Source of the DNA: GCA-2687025 sp964473525
GTDB taxonomy: Bacteria > Poribacteria > WGA-4E > GCA-2687025
NCBI GenBank assembly: GCA_964473525.1
Contig: CAYYPK010000054.1
Span: 1-40,622 of the forward strand
Length of the DNA stretch: 40,622 bases
Reading direction: 5' to 3'
Shown here in pieces: positions 25,301 to 33,552 of the stretch. The position numbers were made by a program, and so were the translations under genes. The stretch's first letter is position 1; each line of letters opens with the position of its first letter. The notes under the pieces were generated by a model that saw only the letters and a program-made list of their open reading frames with translations, searched no databases and was not told the origin of the DNA.

Positions 25301-25906
25301 CGCAATGCCTCCGTTAGCTACTTGTGCCAGGGTGTAACCGGCCACCCACGCGCTCGGAAACTCGACTGGCCACATCCTGTCCTCGAACCGAACGCTGATG
25401 TCCTTCGGATACGGGATCGCCTCCCGCGTTGCTGGCACAACCTTGACCCGTACGGTCGCCCAAGCCTCGCGTAACTGCGACTTCGCGCTCCGCGCCTTGG
25501 AGAGCGGCATCGCCAACCTACCTACGGCGGGTTCCAGCAAGCCCTCCTTCGATACGGTGACGTGAAAGTATGCCTCGTCCGGCTTGTAGCGCTCGGCGGC
25601 GATTTCCAGTGATACAGCGTGTTCGCGTTTGGAAATATCGCGGAGTTCTGGCAACAGGTCGTTATACTGCCGCAACCGGGTGTGGTAGTCCTTGGTCGTT
25701 TCGAACTCGCGCTGAACGTCCAGGAGCGTCAGTATCTCTCGCGCACGCACTAAGTCCTCGTTTAGGGCAGGCGCGGTGAACCCAACTCGGGGTGCTAGGA
25801 CGGTTAGCGTTAGCGCACCTAGAACCAGCCAGGCTCGCCCCCGCCTGATCGACTCCTGGTGGAAGATGCAACGCCGAAGGGCGGCCAGGACTTGATGATT
25901 GGTCAT
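22364..25906 (-). CDS. Exported WD40/TolB-propeller caspase-like (C14) protein
   Basis: The 1180-residue protein has an N-terminal signal anchor (AWLVLGALTLTVLAP) and a helical region (50-180). A WD40-like propeller (about 190-480; KVRVWSISRE, QVHLWDTSSGE) follows. Six TolB/PD40 repeats (about 553-815) contain IAFxSDRxGxxDIYVMDxDG. A beta-sandwich region (about 820-920) and a C14 caspase domain come last, with H1017 in ASAHGVKD and C1066 in MDTCYSGG. EADADGDGILNELEL is a calcium-loop-like sequence. Its ATG is 9 bp after the stop of the cohesin protein upstream, so both are one operon. Propellers suggest ligand sensing coupled to proteolysis, as in WD40-caspase proteins of other bacteria, but that is inferred. 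Confidence 0.85.
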   Translation of the reverse strand: MTNHQVLAALRRCIFHQESIRRGRAWLVLGALTLTVLAPRVGFTAPALNEDLVRAREILTLLDVQREFETTKDYHTRLRQYNDLLPELRDISKREHAVSLEIAAERYKPDEAYFHVTVSKEGLLEPAVGRLAMPLSKARSAKSQLREAWATVRVKVVPATREAIPYPKDISVRFEDRMWPVEFPSAWVAGYTLAQVANGGIASSPDGSVLALAVEQGIALSSTATGERVGWLRPGSILPPQPVQYVTHGAFIAFSPEGSHIVEGPNNALRVWRVADRAYVHRVPVDSGYVDLSMHPNGDHLAVALYSEDGMDGKVRVWSISREQVIREFIAQGHRISSVQYVNDGRQLLTGGNRMDGQVHLWDTSSGEKIRTLIQNAPQPDGTPAGVWISEYVPSRSLASIHLWPDQMSWWNTDTWSEVARGIRSEGVGVTQDGLSEFALSRSGSVRVRHPLSDTQYQVLDGPLGSAVGRRSFACDPHGNWFALALTDKLFSAGVVKAYWRVGVDLPDIPIVPRLTDDAVEDGAPASMPVVASLQSDIFVVLEPALTDSGRPNARIAFLSDRAGSRDIFVMDSDGSNVQQLTDHAAADGLPSWSPDGTQIAFQSDRAGNPEVHVMDSDGSNVRNLSNRARSTEAHAAWLPNGEQIAFYSDRDGNYDIYVMDLDGGNIRRFTNHPAADTWPSWSPDGDKVAFVSERRGSRDIYVIGTDGYDLRQVTNSPSHDDGWSWSPDGSQIAFHSGRDGNNEVYVIGVDGANERRLTDHPAQDELPSWSPDGRHIAFASDRSGTWDIYLMDTDGTNLRRTTTGPGNDTEPSWSPLLSTAAPTVAIAAPPQSPTTVMASAIQLRATAKRVGTKPITWTKITVNGKALPDGKGQKTLTVEAAAPKEVAIEEDVALVPGRNEITVTAGTATTESDPATVVVIYEPPQLMPTGPKPDLYVLAVGVAEYANPQFNLRYPDDDARDFAAACEQQEGQFYGQVDARVLTDQEATRMNIIEGLDWLRRSATANDVAFLFASAHGVKDSAGDAYLFGHDADLDSVLATAVPWTDFQRVLGKMPGRTMMFMDTCYSGGFASGELTKGVANFTDVYEQLTQSGLVIWASSTGAEQSVERDEWENGAFTEALLDGLSGTEADADGDGILNELELSFYVGRRVRDLTNGAQHFVPFRPAIPDFPVFGVTGQ

Positions 25907-25914
25907 GCCACGGC

Positions 25915-26026
25915 CCTACTTCCGAACCGTCATCCGCCGAATCTCGCGGTGTGTCCCGGCGTTTATCTCGTACAGGTAGACGCCACTGCCGACCGGTTCG
26001 CCCTGTTCATTCCGTCCGTCCCAATG
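25915..26026 (-). repeat. Copy A of a 112-bp repeat encoding the C-terminal sorting domain tail
   Basis: This stretch aligns without gaps to 29533-29644 with about 16 mismatches by hand count. It encodes the last residues of the sorting domain (HWDGRNEQGEPVGSGVYL to IRRMTVRK). Confidence 0.7.
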
Positions 26027-28159
26027 AACTGCGCCGCCTCGTGCGCGGTAGACCCCTGCGCCGCGATTCCCAAGGTCGAAACGTCGTACAAGCATTCCAC
26101 CAGCATCGTAGATGTGGATCGTGACCTCCGACGCGTCGGCCAGATCGAACGGTATCCATGTCTCCGGATTGAACGGGTTCGGGTAGTTGGGTAGCAGGGA
26201 CGTACGCTCTGGGGTTGCAGAGGCAAGAAGAGAGCAAAGCACGGAGAGTCCAGCGTCCATGTCGAGGTGCGCGGCTTCGGCTTCGAAAACAAGCTGACGC
26301 AGCAACGGCGCATGGACCGGCGATGCGAGTCGAGGAGCAGCTAAGACGCCTCCTGACGACTCGCCGAAGTGCCGCGCGACGAGGATTACGTCGAGGATAT
26401 TCACGATGCCATCGGAGTTGATGTCGGCTGCCGCGTTGGCTGGGTCGGTCTCTCCGAAGGCGTGTGCGACTATGACAATGTCGGCGATGTCCACAACGCC
26501 GTTCTGGGTCACATCCCAGCGTGGGTGGGTACGCACGACGACATAGCCGCCGTTGACATCGTAAGGGATCGCCGAGCCGTCGGAAGCCCCGAGCGTGCCG
26601 GTGATTGTCAGGTCGCTTTCGCCCAGGCCTGTGGTCGCCAGTTGGGCGGTGAATAGCACCCCGCCGCCGTCGACGCCGCCCTCCCCGAGAGTTGCGTTGG
26701 TGATGCCCGTGACCGCGCCGTCGCCGACATCGCCGGCCTGCCAGAACGTCTCCGAGCCGTCCTGGCTCAGAACTCCGCCCTCTGCGATCTCCACGAACGT
26801 AAGCACGGCCGGGTCGTACGTCAGGGTGAACTCATAGCCCGCGAGGTCGGTGACCGTATCAACGCGCACCTCAACCGTGACGACATCACCCAGCAGCGCA
26901 TCCTCTGGCGATGTGATGACGAATACCGTCGGGGTGACAACGGGTGGCTCTGCAAAGACGATCAGCAACGCCTCCGTGGCACCTGGCAGACCGAGGTCGT
27001 CCACCACGCTCAGGAGGACGCTGAACGTGCCAGCTTCCGTCGGAGTGCCACCGAGGATGCCCGTGGCGGCGTCTATGCCGAGTCCATCTGGGAGGCCTTC
27101 AGCTGCGTAGGTCGGGTCGCCCGCCAACCCGGACACTGCTGGGGAGGCGTCGAAGCTGTACGACTCGGCGAGTACCGCGTCGGGAAGGATGGAGAGAGAG
27201 ACAGAGGGCGGGCGGGCATCCGGCGTTGGTAGCCACGGTGCGTAGGCCACGTTGCCCTCGAACACATCGGCCGGTGGACTGGCGACGCCCCACCAGTTGC
27301 CGACGGCCGACACCGGCACGGTTCTGAGATCGCGTCCGTCTACCATCTCGGATATGTGGCTGCCGACGAAGAGGTTCAAGCCAGGGTCTGTCAACGTGCC
27401 AAAATCGGGTCGGGAGGACCCCCACGCGACGACAGCGTGGCTTGCGCTGTCGGCTATCAGGTTGCTGCGGAACTTCGGACGAGCGCTACTCCAGCAGTCG
27501 ACACCGATGACGCATCGCTCAACGCGACAGTTCTCGATCCACGCGGTTGTTCCCCCGGAACATGCGAACCCTGTCGCGGCATCTTGGATCACCGTATCGC
27601 GCACCACTGCCTGGGTGCTGTGGAAGTCGATTCCAGGACCCTCCAGACGAATCAGTAGTGTACTGCGCACCGATGCTTTGCCGCTATTGACGGATATTCC
27701 GGGGCCAATAGTGTCGGTGACGGTGATGCGTTCTATGTCCACTTGCCCGCCAGGCCCACTAGCAATACCGGTCCGCGCGCGGAGGACCGTGCAGTCCAAG
27801 ACAGTCACAGATGATCCTGTGGGACAGCCGATGCCAACGTCCGCCGTTCTGACACCGTCCACAGTCAGCCCGGCTATCTTGACCGCAGGTACACCTGCCT
27901 CAACCCGTATCACCGTTCCTGTCCCAAAGACGACCGTGGTTAAGTCTGCTCCCGCGCCGGTGAGTTGCACGTCGCTCGTGAGGACGACCTGCTCTTCGTA
28001 GACTCCCGCCGCGATGAGAACAACATCACCCGCGTTGGCTGCGTCTACCGCAGCCTGAATCGTCGGGAACGCGTCCGGGACGTTCAGAGTGCGGGCCGAG
28101 CAAAGCCGTGGGATCACCAAGCCCAGGAGGCATAGCCATCGAATCACCTGATCTCGCAT
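25916..28159 (-). CDS. Secreted beta-helix / cohesin / dockerin protein with C-terminal sorting domain
   Basis: The 747-residue protein has a signal peptide (VIRWLCLLGLVIPRLCSA). A right-handed beta-helix (about 30-290; TIQAAVDAANAGDVVLIAAG opens it) and a putative Ig-like domain (about 310-395) follow. A cohesin-type domain comes next (about 411-543; GDVVTVEVRVDTVTDLAGYEF). A dockerin-like pair has DVTQNGVVDIADIVIVAHAF and DINSDGIVNILDVILVARHF (about 546-598). The C-terminal domain opens LLPNYPNPFNPETWIPF and ends MTVRK, like T9SS/FlgD-like signals. It is probably exported to the surface. ATG 28159 has GGAG about 8 bases upstream; the upstream start at 28204 would spoil the signal peptide. 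It is the first gene of the operon with the caspase at 22364. Confidence 0.82.
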   Translation of the reverse strand: MRDQVIRWLCLLGLVIPRLCSARTLNVPDAFPTIQAAVDAANAGDVVLIAAGVYEEQVVLTSDVQLTGAGADLTTVVFGTGTVIRVEAGVPAVKIAGLTVDGVRTADVGIGCPTGSSVTVLDCTVLRARTGIASGPGGQVDIERITVTDTIGPGISVNSGKASVRSTLLIRLEGPGIDFHSTQAVVRDTVIQDAATGFACSGGTTAWIENCRVERCVIGVDCWSSARPKFRSNLIADSASHAVVAWGSSRPDFGTLTDPGLNLFVGSHISEMVDGRDLRTVPVSAVGNWWGVASPPADVFEGNVAYAPWLPTPDARPPSVSLSILPDAVLAESYSFDASPAVSGLAGDPTYAAEGLPDGLGIDAATGILGGTPTEAGTFSVLLSVVDDLGLPGATEALLIVFAEPPVVTPTVFVITSPEDALLGDVVTVEVRVDTVTDLAGYEFTLTYDPAVLTFVEIAEGGVLSQDGSETFWQAGDVGDGAVTGITNATLGEGGVDGGGVLFTAQLATTGLGESDLTITGTLGASDGSAIPYDVNGGYVVVRTHPRWDVTQNGVVDIADIVIVAHAFGETDPANAAADINSDGIVNILDVILVARHFGESSGGVLAAPRLASPVHAPLLRQLVFEAEAAHLDMDAGLSVLCSLLASATPERTSLLPNYPNPFNPETWIPFDLADASEVTIHIYDAGGMLVRRFDLGNRGAGVYRARGGAVHWDGRNEQGEPVGSGVYLYEINAGTHREIRRMTVRK

Positions 28160-28298
28160 AGATCGACTCCAGTGACACATGCGGCGCTGCGCAAGGGATA
28201 GCACAACAGTCTACACGCGTGCGTCGGTCGTCGGGACGAGAGTCATCCACGTGACCCGGCCGGCCCGGCGGCGGGGGTGGGCCTGTGCAGCCCAACGG

Positions 28299-29351
28299 CT
28301 ATGCACGCGAGGATGGGCAGTCGGCGCTCAGATAGCAAGCGTGGCAGTGTGGGTCCGGTCTGCATGTCTCACGCCCGAGGTCCCACATAGCCATGTCGAA
28401 GATGCCTGGATACTCGGGATTCAGAGCGCGGGCCTCCGCTCGGATTGCGTCGTCGCTGGCCCCTTCTTCTATCAGACCCACGCGAGGGAACACGCGCCGG
28501 ATGTGCGTGTCCACCGAGATGTCGATTGCCGTCCTATCGCTCATCGGGACGCGGAAACCACGGACAAGGAGGTTCACAGCCATCGAGGCTATCTTGGGTC
28601 CCACCCCATCGAACTCCAAGAACCGTCGCAGCACGAGCGCGCTGGATGGGTTGTTCGCCCAGATGCGCGAGGCGTCGTCATTATAGACGCGATGCATGCG
28701 CTGCACGGCGCTGTGCAGCCTGTCGCCCATGTAGTGGAACCGGTGCAGAGGCGTCGGACGGAGCATGACCTCGCGGCATTCATCCAGCGTCATCTTCGCC
28801 AGCGAAGGCATGTCAAAGAATCCCAACCGTGTCCGTAGACGGTGGGGGATCGTCCATGCTTGCTGCGCTGGAATCTGCATGTCCATCACGCACCCGATCA
28901 CGCACGCGTGGGGCGCGCCGTCCAGGTCATTGACGAGTTTCTCTGCCTCCTGTTCATCGAAGACACGAATGCCCGTTGCCGTCGCGGCCAGAATCTCGCT
29001 GGACTTATCGATGAGTGTGTCGAGGATGCGCTGGGTGGATTCCCTCATCGCTGGTCTGGCTCCTATCTGCGACCTTGTCGGCACCGGCGATCCACCTATG
29101 TTCAGGTGGGTTGCGTAGACAGTAGCCAACAGGTGACGTAACGGTCGGGCCAGCGCTGGGCCGGCGAGCTTGGCCTGCGGCCGTTCGGTGTTCGGCTGCG
29201 CGACCAGTCCTACGTGCTTGGCCGCGCTATACACCTGGTTCATATGGCTAAGCCCCACGTTGCCCGACGTGACTTCGGCAAGCGTAATTTGGCCGTCGAA
29301 CGACTTCCAAAGGCCCTGCAACACCTTGGCGGAATCGGGATTCGGGTTCAC
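28299..29351 (-). CDS. HhH-GPD DNA glycosylase with Fe-S loop and N-terminal extension
   Basis: The 350-residue protein has an EndoIII-like C-terminal half. The helix-hairpin-helix LEFDGVGPKIASMAVNLL holds catalytic K253, and VDTHIRRV holds D281. A C330-x5-C336-x2-C339-x5-C345 loop binds a 4Fe-4S cluster (EndoIII has x6). Lys plus Asp indicates a bifunctional glycosylase/lyase that excises damaged or modified bases. The first 125 residues are an extension without a recognised domain. The start is GTG at 29351 with no clear ribosome-binding site; a Met at 29243 is an alternative that loses 36 residues. It stands between two exported-protein genes on the same strand. Bringing this enzyme into a mobile cargo could reflect repair or defence. 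Confidence 0.8.
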   Translation of the reverse strand: MNPNPDSAKVLQGLWKSFDGQITLAEVTSGNVGLSHMNQVYSAAKHVGLVAQPNTERPQAKLAGPALARPLRHLLATVYATHLNIGGSPVPTRSQIGARPAMRESTQRILDTLIDKSSEILAATATGIRVFDEQEAEKLVNDLDGAPHACVIGCVMDMQIPAQQAWTIPHRLRTRLGFFDMPSLAKMTLDECREVMLRPTPLHRFHYMGDRLHSAVQRMHRVYNDDASRIWANNPSSALVLRRFLEFDGVGPKIASMAVNLLVRGFRVPMSDRTAIDISVDTHIRRVFPRVGLIEEGASDDAIRAEARALNPEYPGIFDMAMWDLGRETCRPDPHCHACYLSADCPSSRA

Positions 29352-29532
29352 GCGCTAGATGGTGTCGCTTCCGGTGGCGCGTCGTCTTCACGCGCTTCGG
29401 GAGCGTCCGACGACCCATCTTCGGGATCGCAAGCCCGTGACGGCCCTGCTAGGCTTCCTTGTGTTCGTTGCCTGATAGGCCGGTACCCGCAGATGGGGCC
29501 GGGCAAGACCCGATCCTCGACCACACCACTGG

Positions 29533-29644
29533 CCTACTTGCGAACCGTCATGCGGCGTATTGCGCGGTGCGTCCCGGCATGTATCTCGGACAGGTAGACG
29601 CCGCTTCCGACCGGTTCGCCCTGTTCGTTGCGGCCGTCCCAGTG
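29533..29644 (-). repeat. Copy B of the 112-bp repeat encoding the sorting domain tail
   Basis: The partner of 25915-26026, about 86% identical by hand count, in direct orientation about 3.6 kb apart. It is coding in the same frame. Confidence 0.7.
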
Positions 29645-31882
29645 AGCAGCGTCGTCACGGCCCGCGTGGACGCCCACCGGCATGGACCCCAGCACGAGCG
29701 TCCTCACCATGGCCCCCGCCAAGTCGTAGATGTGGATGGTCACCGACGCTTCCTCAGCTAACTCGAATGGAATCCACGTCTCGGGGTTGAACGGGTTTGG
29801 GTAGTTGGGCAGGAGGGACGTGCGTTCTGGGATCATGGAGGAGAGCAGGACGCCATGGGCCGCCAGCAGGTTGATAGCCGCCACGGGCATGTTCTCGGTT
29901 GCGATTGCCTGATCTCTTGGAGCAGCCATCGGGACGTTGGGGTCGGGGCTATACACGCTTCCAAAGTCTCTAGCCACGGCTACGAAGTCATGGATGTCCA
30001 CGGTGTCATCGCCCGTGACATCTGGGTCTGGCCGCCTTCGCCCGGGCAGATACTTCCCGAAGGCCTGCGCCAGAATAACCAGATCAGCGATGTTGACCTC
30101 GTAGTCCTTGTTGATGTCCGTGGGCGGTGACGCTCGGAACGCAATCGAGGCTTCCGGGGCCTCTGCATCGACGGCGACGCCGAAGGCGTCGAATACATGC
30201 ACCACAGGTGCGAAGACGGCGCTGTCCGTACCCCAGATGCGGTAGCGATACTGCGCCAGAATGCCCGATTCAGGGACGCTTGCCCGTTCGACTCGCCATT
30301 CCCCGTCTATCTGCTCCAGTAGCTGGGACGACGGCCCGTTGGCGACCGAATACCCATGATCGTTCACAGCATCCAGGGCTTCGACCGTGACGAGGACGCC
30401 GTCCTCAGTGAGCGTCGCCGTGGTTGACGTTGACATGGTCGCATCGGAGTGGGGATGCAGTCCGGCTTCGTGAGGCATGATGAAGAACGAGCGGCCTTGT
30501 TCGTCGACGGGTTCTACGATGCGGAAGAGCAGAGGCGTGGGTCCCGCCATACGCGCTTGGAAGGTAATGGTTGCGAGCGTGCCACTGCCATCGACCTCAC
30601 CGGGCGAGAGACGAACGCCTACGAGCGCGACTTTGCCCTGTGAATCGTCCACGAGAGGCTGCCACAGGGCGTTGCCTCCGTCTCGTTCAAGGAGGTCACC
30701 GGGAAGGACATCCAAGGCCAGGAGCCTCGTGTTGTCATACCCGATCAGAAGCTCGTAGCCGTAGAGGCCCTCGATCCCTTCGCCGACTATATCGACGATG
30801 ATCTCCGCGCCCTGCTGAGGTCTTGCCTCGGCGCGAATGTCACCGCTGATCCTCCAAACCGCCATGCCGCTCTGTCGTGTACCTGCCTCGTCCTCGTAGA
30901 TGACCGGTCCAGAGGTGAAGTACCGCCCGTCGGGACTAAATGCCACGGCGTCGGCTTCGCCGTTGACGAGCGTAGCCACGGGGGCGTCTCCTACGAGGGG
31001 TAGCAGAACGCGCTGTTCAGTTGCTGTGTCCGCGATAACGAAACCGTTGGCGAGCAGATCACCGTCCGCAGAGAACGCCACTGCGCCACCAGGAACGGGC
31101 GAGTCCTGGATGCGGTCGCCAGAGCGCACATCCCAGAGGCCCCGGGACATGGTGACGGTTCCACCGTCCGGACTGAACGCCACATGGCCCACTCGGCCAT
31201 CGGCCAACACCGCCACTTCCGCTCCGGTAGCCGTATCCCACAGGTAGACGCCATTCTCGCGTCGGTGGGATGTGAGTAGGCGCGTGCCGTCCGGGCTGAA
31301 CCAGACGTTCGTATGACCTCGTGCGCCGAGCCTCATTGGCCAACGACCCGTAGATATATTCCACAGGTCACGTGGTGTGGCCAGCAGCTGTCCGTCCGGG
31401 CTAAGGTCACAGGCTTCGACATCCTCCACCTCCAGGATAATCGTCCCTGCGACCTCGTCCCAGATGCGGACGATGTCGTCCGAATACAGAGCGGCAACGA
31501 CCGTGCCGTCGGCACCCACATCCACCTTCGTGACCCTAAGGTTGCGGGTGTTCCCGGGCCTCACCTCCTGGATCAGGCTCAGGTCTGAGACACGCCAGCG
31601 GCGGATGAAGCCGTCAAAGGAGCCGGTCACGACCGTTTGCCCATCGGCAGTGACCGCGAACGCGGTTTCGTGAGTAGCGAACGGAACGCTCTCCCCGGTA
31701 TTCGCATCCCAGATCGACACCCCGGGGCTGCTGACGATCAACCACGGCACATCCCCGAGGAAGGCCACCTTGTCTCCGCCAACAGGGAGGAGAAGCGTCG
31801 GGCGAGGGAATGGCTCCGCGACGCACGTCGCTGTGCCGAGACACGCGAGGATGGCGATGCAAGCCACACGATACCTAGACAT
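29534..31882 (-). CDS. Secreted WD40-like / cohesin / dockerin protein with C-terminal sorting domain
   Basis: The 782-residue protein starts with a signal peptide (MSRYRVACIAILACLGTATC). WD40-like repeats fill about 30-375 (GFIRRWRVSDLSL, DDIVRIWDEVAG, NGVYLWDTATGA). A cohesin-like domain follows (about 354-477; IEGLYGYELLIGYDNTRLL). The dockerin-like part (about 587-642) has DINKDYEVNIADLVILAQAF and DVTGDDTVDIHDFVAVARDF. The C-terminal LLPNYPNPFNPETWIPF domain (about 690-782) matches the protein at 25916. ATG 31882 was chosen for the signal peptide; GGAA lies 6 bases before it. It is exported and surface-attached by inference, and paralogous at its C-terminus only. Confidence 0.82.
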   Translation of the reverse strand: MSRYRVACIAILACLGTATCVAEPFPRPTLLLPVGGDKVAFLGDVPWLIVSSPGVSIWDANTGESVPFATHETAFAVTADGQTVVTGSFDGFIRRWRVSDLSLIQEVRPGNTRNLRVTKVDVGADGTVVAALYSDDIVRIWDEVAGTIILEVEDVEACDLSPDGQLLATPRDLWNISTGRWPMRLGARGHTNVWFSPDGTRLLTSHRRENGVYLWDTATGAEVAVLADGRVGHVAFSPDGGTVTMSRGLWDVRSGDRIQDSPVPGGAVAFSADGDLLANGFVIADTATEQRVLLPLVGDAPVATLVNGEADAVAFSPDGRYFTSGPVIYEDEAGTRQSGMAVWRISGDIRAEARPQQGAEIIVDIVGEGIEGLYGYELLIGYDNTRLLALDVLPGDLLERDGGNALWQPLVDDSQGKVALVGVRLSPGEVDGSGTLATITFQARMAGPTPLLFRIVEPVDEQGRSFFIMPHEAGLHPHSDATMSTSTTATLTEDGVLVTVEALDAVNDHGYSVANGPSSQLLEQIDGEWRVERASVPESGILAQYRYRIWGTDSAVFAPVVHVFDAFGVAVDAEAPEASIAFRASPPTDINKDYEVNIADLVILAQAFGKYLPGRRRPDPDVTGDDTVDIHDFVAVARDFGSVYSPDPNVPMAAPRDQAIATENMPVAAINLLAAHGVLLSSMIPERTSLLPNYPNPFNPETWIPFELAEEASVTIHIYDLAGAMVRTLVLGSMPVGVHAGRDDAAHWDGRNEQGEPVGSGVYLSEIHAGTHRAIRRMTVRK

Positions 31883-32110
31883 GTTCCGATGACCTCGTTT
31901 ACGCGTCGCCAGCATCCGATGCCTCACAGGGATCGGGTGATGGGGTGGCGCGCAGATGCAGCAGTTCGACCTCATTGCCTGTCACAACAGACAGGCCGGG
32001 GCGAATTGCTTTGGGAATATCAACGCGTCATACCCTCAGCGATGCCAGCACGCGCCAAATGTTGCTCATATACGACACAAGGATCATAGCGCCCTGCGAT
32101 AGTGGGTGCC

Positions 32111-32323
32111 ATGCCAGACGTTGCCACAGAATTCGGGAAACGGGTCCGCGAACAGCGGAAACTAAAGGGCTGGACGCAGACGGACCTGTCCGTGGCAAGC
32201 GGTCTGAATCGCAGCTATCTGAGCGACGTGGAACGCGGCAAGCGTAACATCACGCTGCGGCAAGCCAAGGTGGTGGCCGACACGCTAGAGATCCCGCTCC
32301 GAGAACTGCTGGACGGCCTCTGA
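32111..32323 (+). CDS. Small XRE-family transcriptional regulator
   Basis: The 70-residue protein is a single helix-turn-helix domain. TEFGKRVREQRKLKGWTQ is helix 1-2, DLSVASGLNRSYLSDVERG the recognition pair, and NITLRQAKVVADTLEIPL the helix 4-5 region. Such stand-alone domains control mobile-element or restriction operons. It diverges from the WD40 gene at 31882 (228-bp gap) and converges on the 171-residue gene at 32391. The ATG at 32111 was preferred to the GTG at 32102; both lack a good ribosome-binding site. Confidence 0.85.
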   Translation: MPDVATEFGKRVREQRKLKGWTQTDLSVASGLNRSYLSDVERGKRNITLRQAKVVADTLEIPLRELLDGL

Positions 32324-32390
32324 TCTGGCCGGATCAGGCCGAACATCCGAGCGCGTGGACGGGCCACGGTGACCTCGTCAGGGGTTGCGT

Positions 32391-32906
32391 TCACCCACAG
32401 TCCGGAGGCGGAGGAGGCGCTCGATTGGCCTCTCTCGCACGGCTCTCGGCTATTAGCCGCGCGGCCCGTCGGTCCTTCTCCTCCGCCTCAGCCATCCACT
32501 CTTGTTGGCGCTTTACCCAACGCTCGCAGAACACCTTCACGCCAGCCAGCACGGCCTCAATGGGTTCCGGTAGAGGACCCCACATCTTCGGCTCTACTTC
32601 GATCCCTGTCGCGGCGGACAGAGACGCCAGCACCTGCGGGTACGGCACGCCTTTGGCGATCTCCCACCCGTTTCCGTGTCCCAGGTAGGTCACGCCGCGT
32701 CCTCGCAGGAGGACGGAGCGTAGCTTCTCGTCCTCAGGCGCTTTGCCTACGCTGATCTCGTGACCTTCGTCATTGTAGGTGATGACGTTGATGCAATTAA
32801 TCCAGAACCACTCGGGCATCCCGAAGAAGACGAACGCCTCATGCGTGCGGTCGTCCCGCAAACGCGGAGCGCGTTCCAACTGCCGCAGACGGTTCTTGAT
32901 TGACAT
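32391..32906 (-). CDS. Hypothetical protein of the element's small-gene operon
   Basis: The 171-residue protein reads as a soluble globular domain (AFVFFGMPEWFWINCINVITY, RGRGVTYLGHGNGWEIAKG). A charged helix AEAEEKDRRAARLIAESRA and a Pro tail PPPPPDCG follow. GGAGAGGTGG stands before the ATG. It overlaps the end of the 142-residue gene by 68 bp in another frame, as in compact phage operons. I do not recognise the family. Confidence 0.6.
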   Translation of the reverse strand: MSIKNRLRQLERAPRLRDDRTHEAFVFFGMPEWFWINCINVITYNDEGHEISVGKAPEDEKLRSVLLRGRGVTYLGHGNGWEIAKGVPYPQVLASLSAATGIEVEPKMWGPLPEPIEAVLAGVKVFCERWVKRQQEWMAEAEEKDRRAARLIAESRAREANRAPPPPPDCG

Positions 32907-33267
32907 CCTGTGACCACCTCTCCAAGGCTTCCAGCCGTTCTTCCAGTTCGCCGACGCGGATTGCTTCCATGTACGCGCCGGCGAGCGTTACGAGCGCACG
33001 ATTGCGTTGCACGGAATTCTCCAATCCAACCGTCTCGACGAGCGTGTAGTCGAGGACTGAGAATACGTCGTCAACGGATCGGACGCGCTCCGGCAGGACA
33101 GTCGCGTCCGCCACGTGTCCTACGTGGCGATGGCGTCCTCCACGCGCTCGCGCCTCGGCCCGTTCACGACCGCGTGCCGGATCGTGTGTGAAGCAGTAAC
33201 CCGACCCGCCTGCGGCATTTGGGCATGCTCGCTCGTCCTTTGTCTTCCCGCTACATGCTCGCAACAT
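32839..33267 (-). CDS. Hypothetical protein with Cys/His cluster, mobile-element type
   Basis: The 142-residue protein opens LRACSGKTKDERACPNAAGG and YCFTHDPARG. The C-x8-C and Y-C-x2-H layout recurs in small proteins of phages and integrative elements and could bind a metal. A basic stretch (RARGGRHRHV) and a helical C-terminus (ALVTLAGAYMEAIRVGELEERLEALE) follow, the latter possibly coiled coil. AGGAGGT precedes the ATG directly. Its end overlaps the next gene. Role unknown. Confidence 0.7.
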   Translation of the reverse strand: MLRACSGKTKDERACPNAAGGSGYCFTHDPARGRERAEARARGGRHRHVGHVADATVLPERVRSVDDVFSVLDYTLVETVGLENSVQRNRALVTLAGAYMEAIRVGELEERLEALERWSQDVNQEPSAAVGTRSAFAGRPHA

Positions 33268-33308
33268 GACCTCCTCTCATCTTCGCCAGCTTGGGCGTGC
33301 CTCCGAAG

Positions 33309-33539
33309 TCATTGGTCACGCTCGGCGTTCCTTTTGCGTTCCCGGCGCAGTAGCCACCTCCCGTACTTGTGGACTTCTTCATCCACATCGGCGCCCTGTG
33401 TGCAACCCGTTACGAGACTGCGCAACGGCCCACACGCGCGCTCGTATTCGTCGTGCAGCGCGAGAATTTCCCGCAGTGTCTTGGGATCATCCTGAAACAG
33501 CCTGATGGCGGTGATGCGCGCGCAGTCCATGATCGTCAT
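33309..33539 (-). CDS. Small hypothetical protein, operon member
   Basis: The 76-residue frame starts MTIMDCARITAIRLFQDDP with AGGAG a few bases before it. It is largely helical (KTLREILALHDEYERAC) with a basic end LLRRERKRNAERDQ. It begins 13 bp after the stop of the gene at 33553, so translation is probably coupled. No family was recognised. Confidence 0.55.
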   Translation of the reverse strand: MTIMDCARITAIRLFQDDPKTLREILALHDEYERACGPLRSLVTGCTQGADVDEEVHKYGRWLLRRERKRNAERDQ

Positions 33540-33552
33540 GTAGCTCTCCTCT

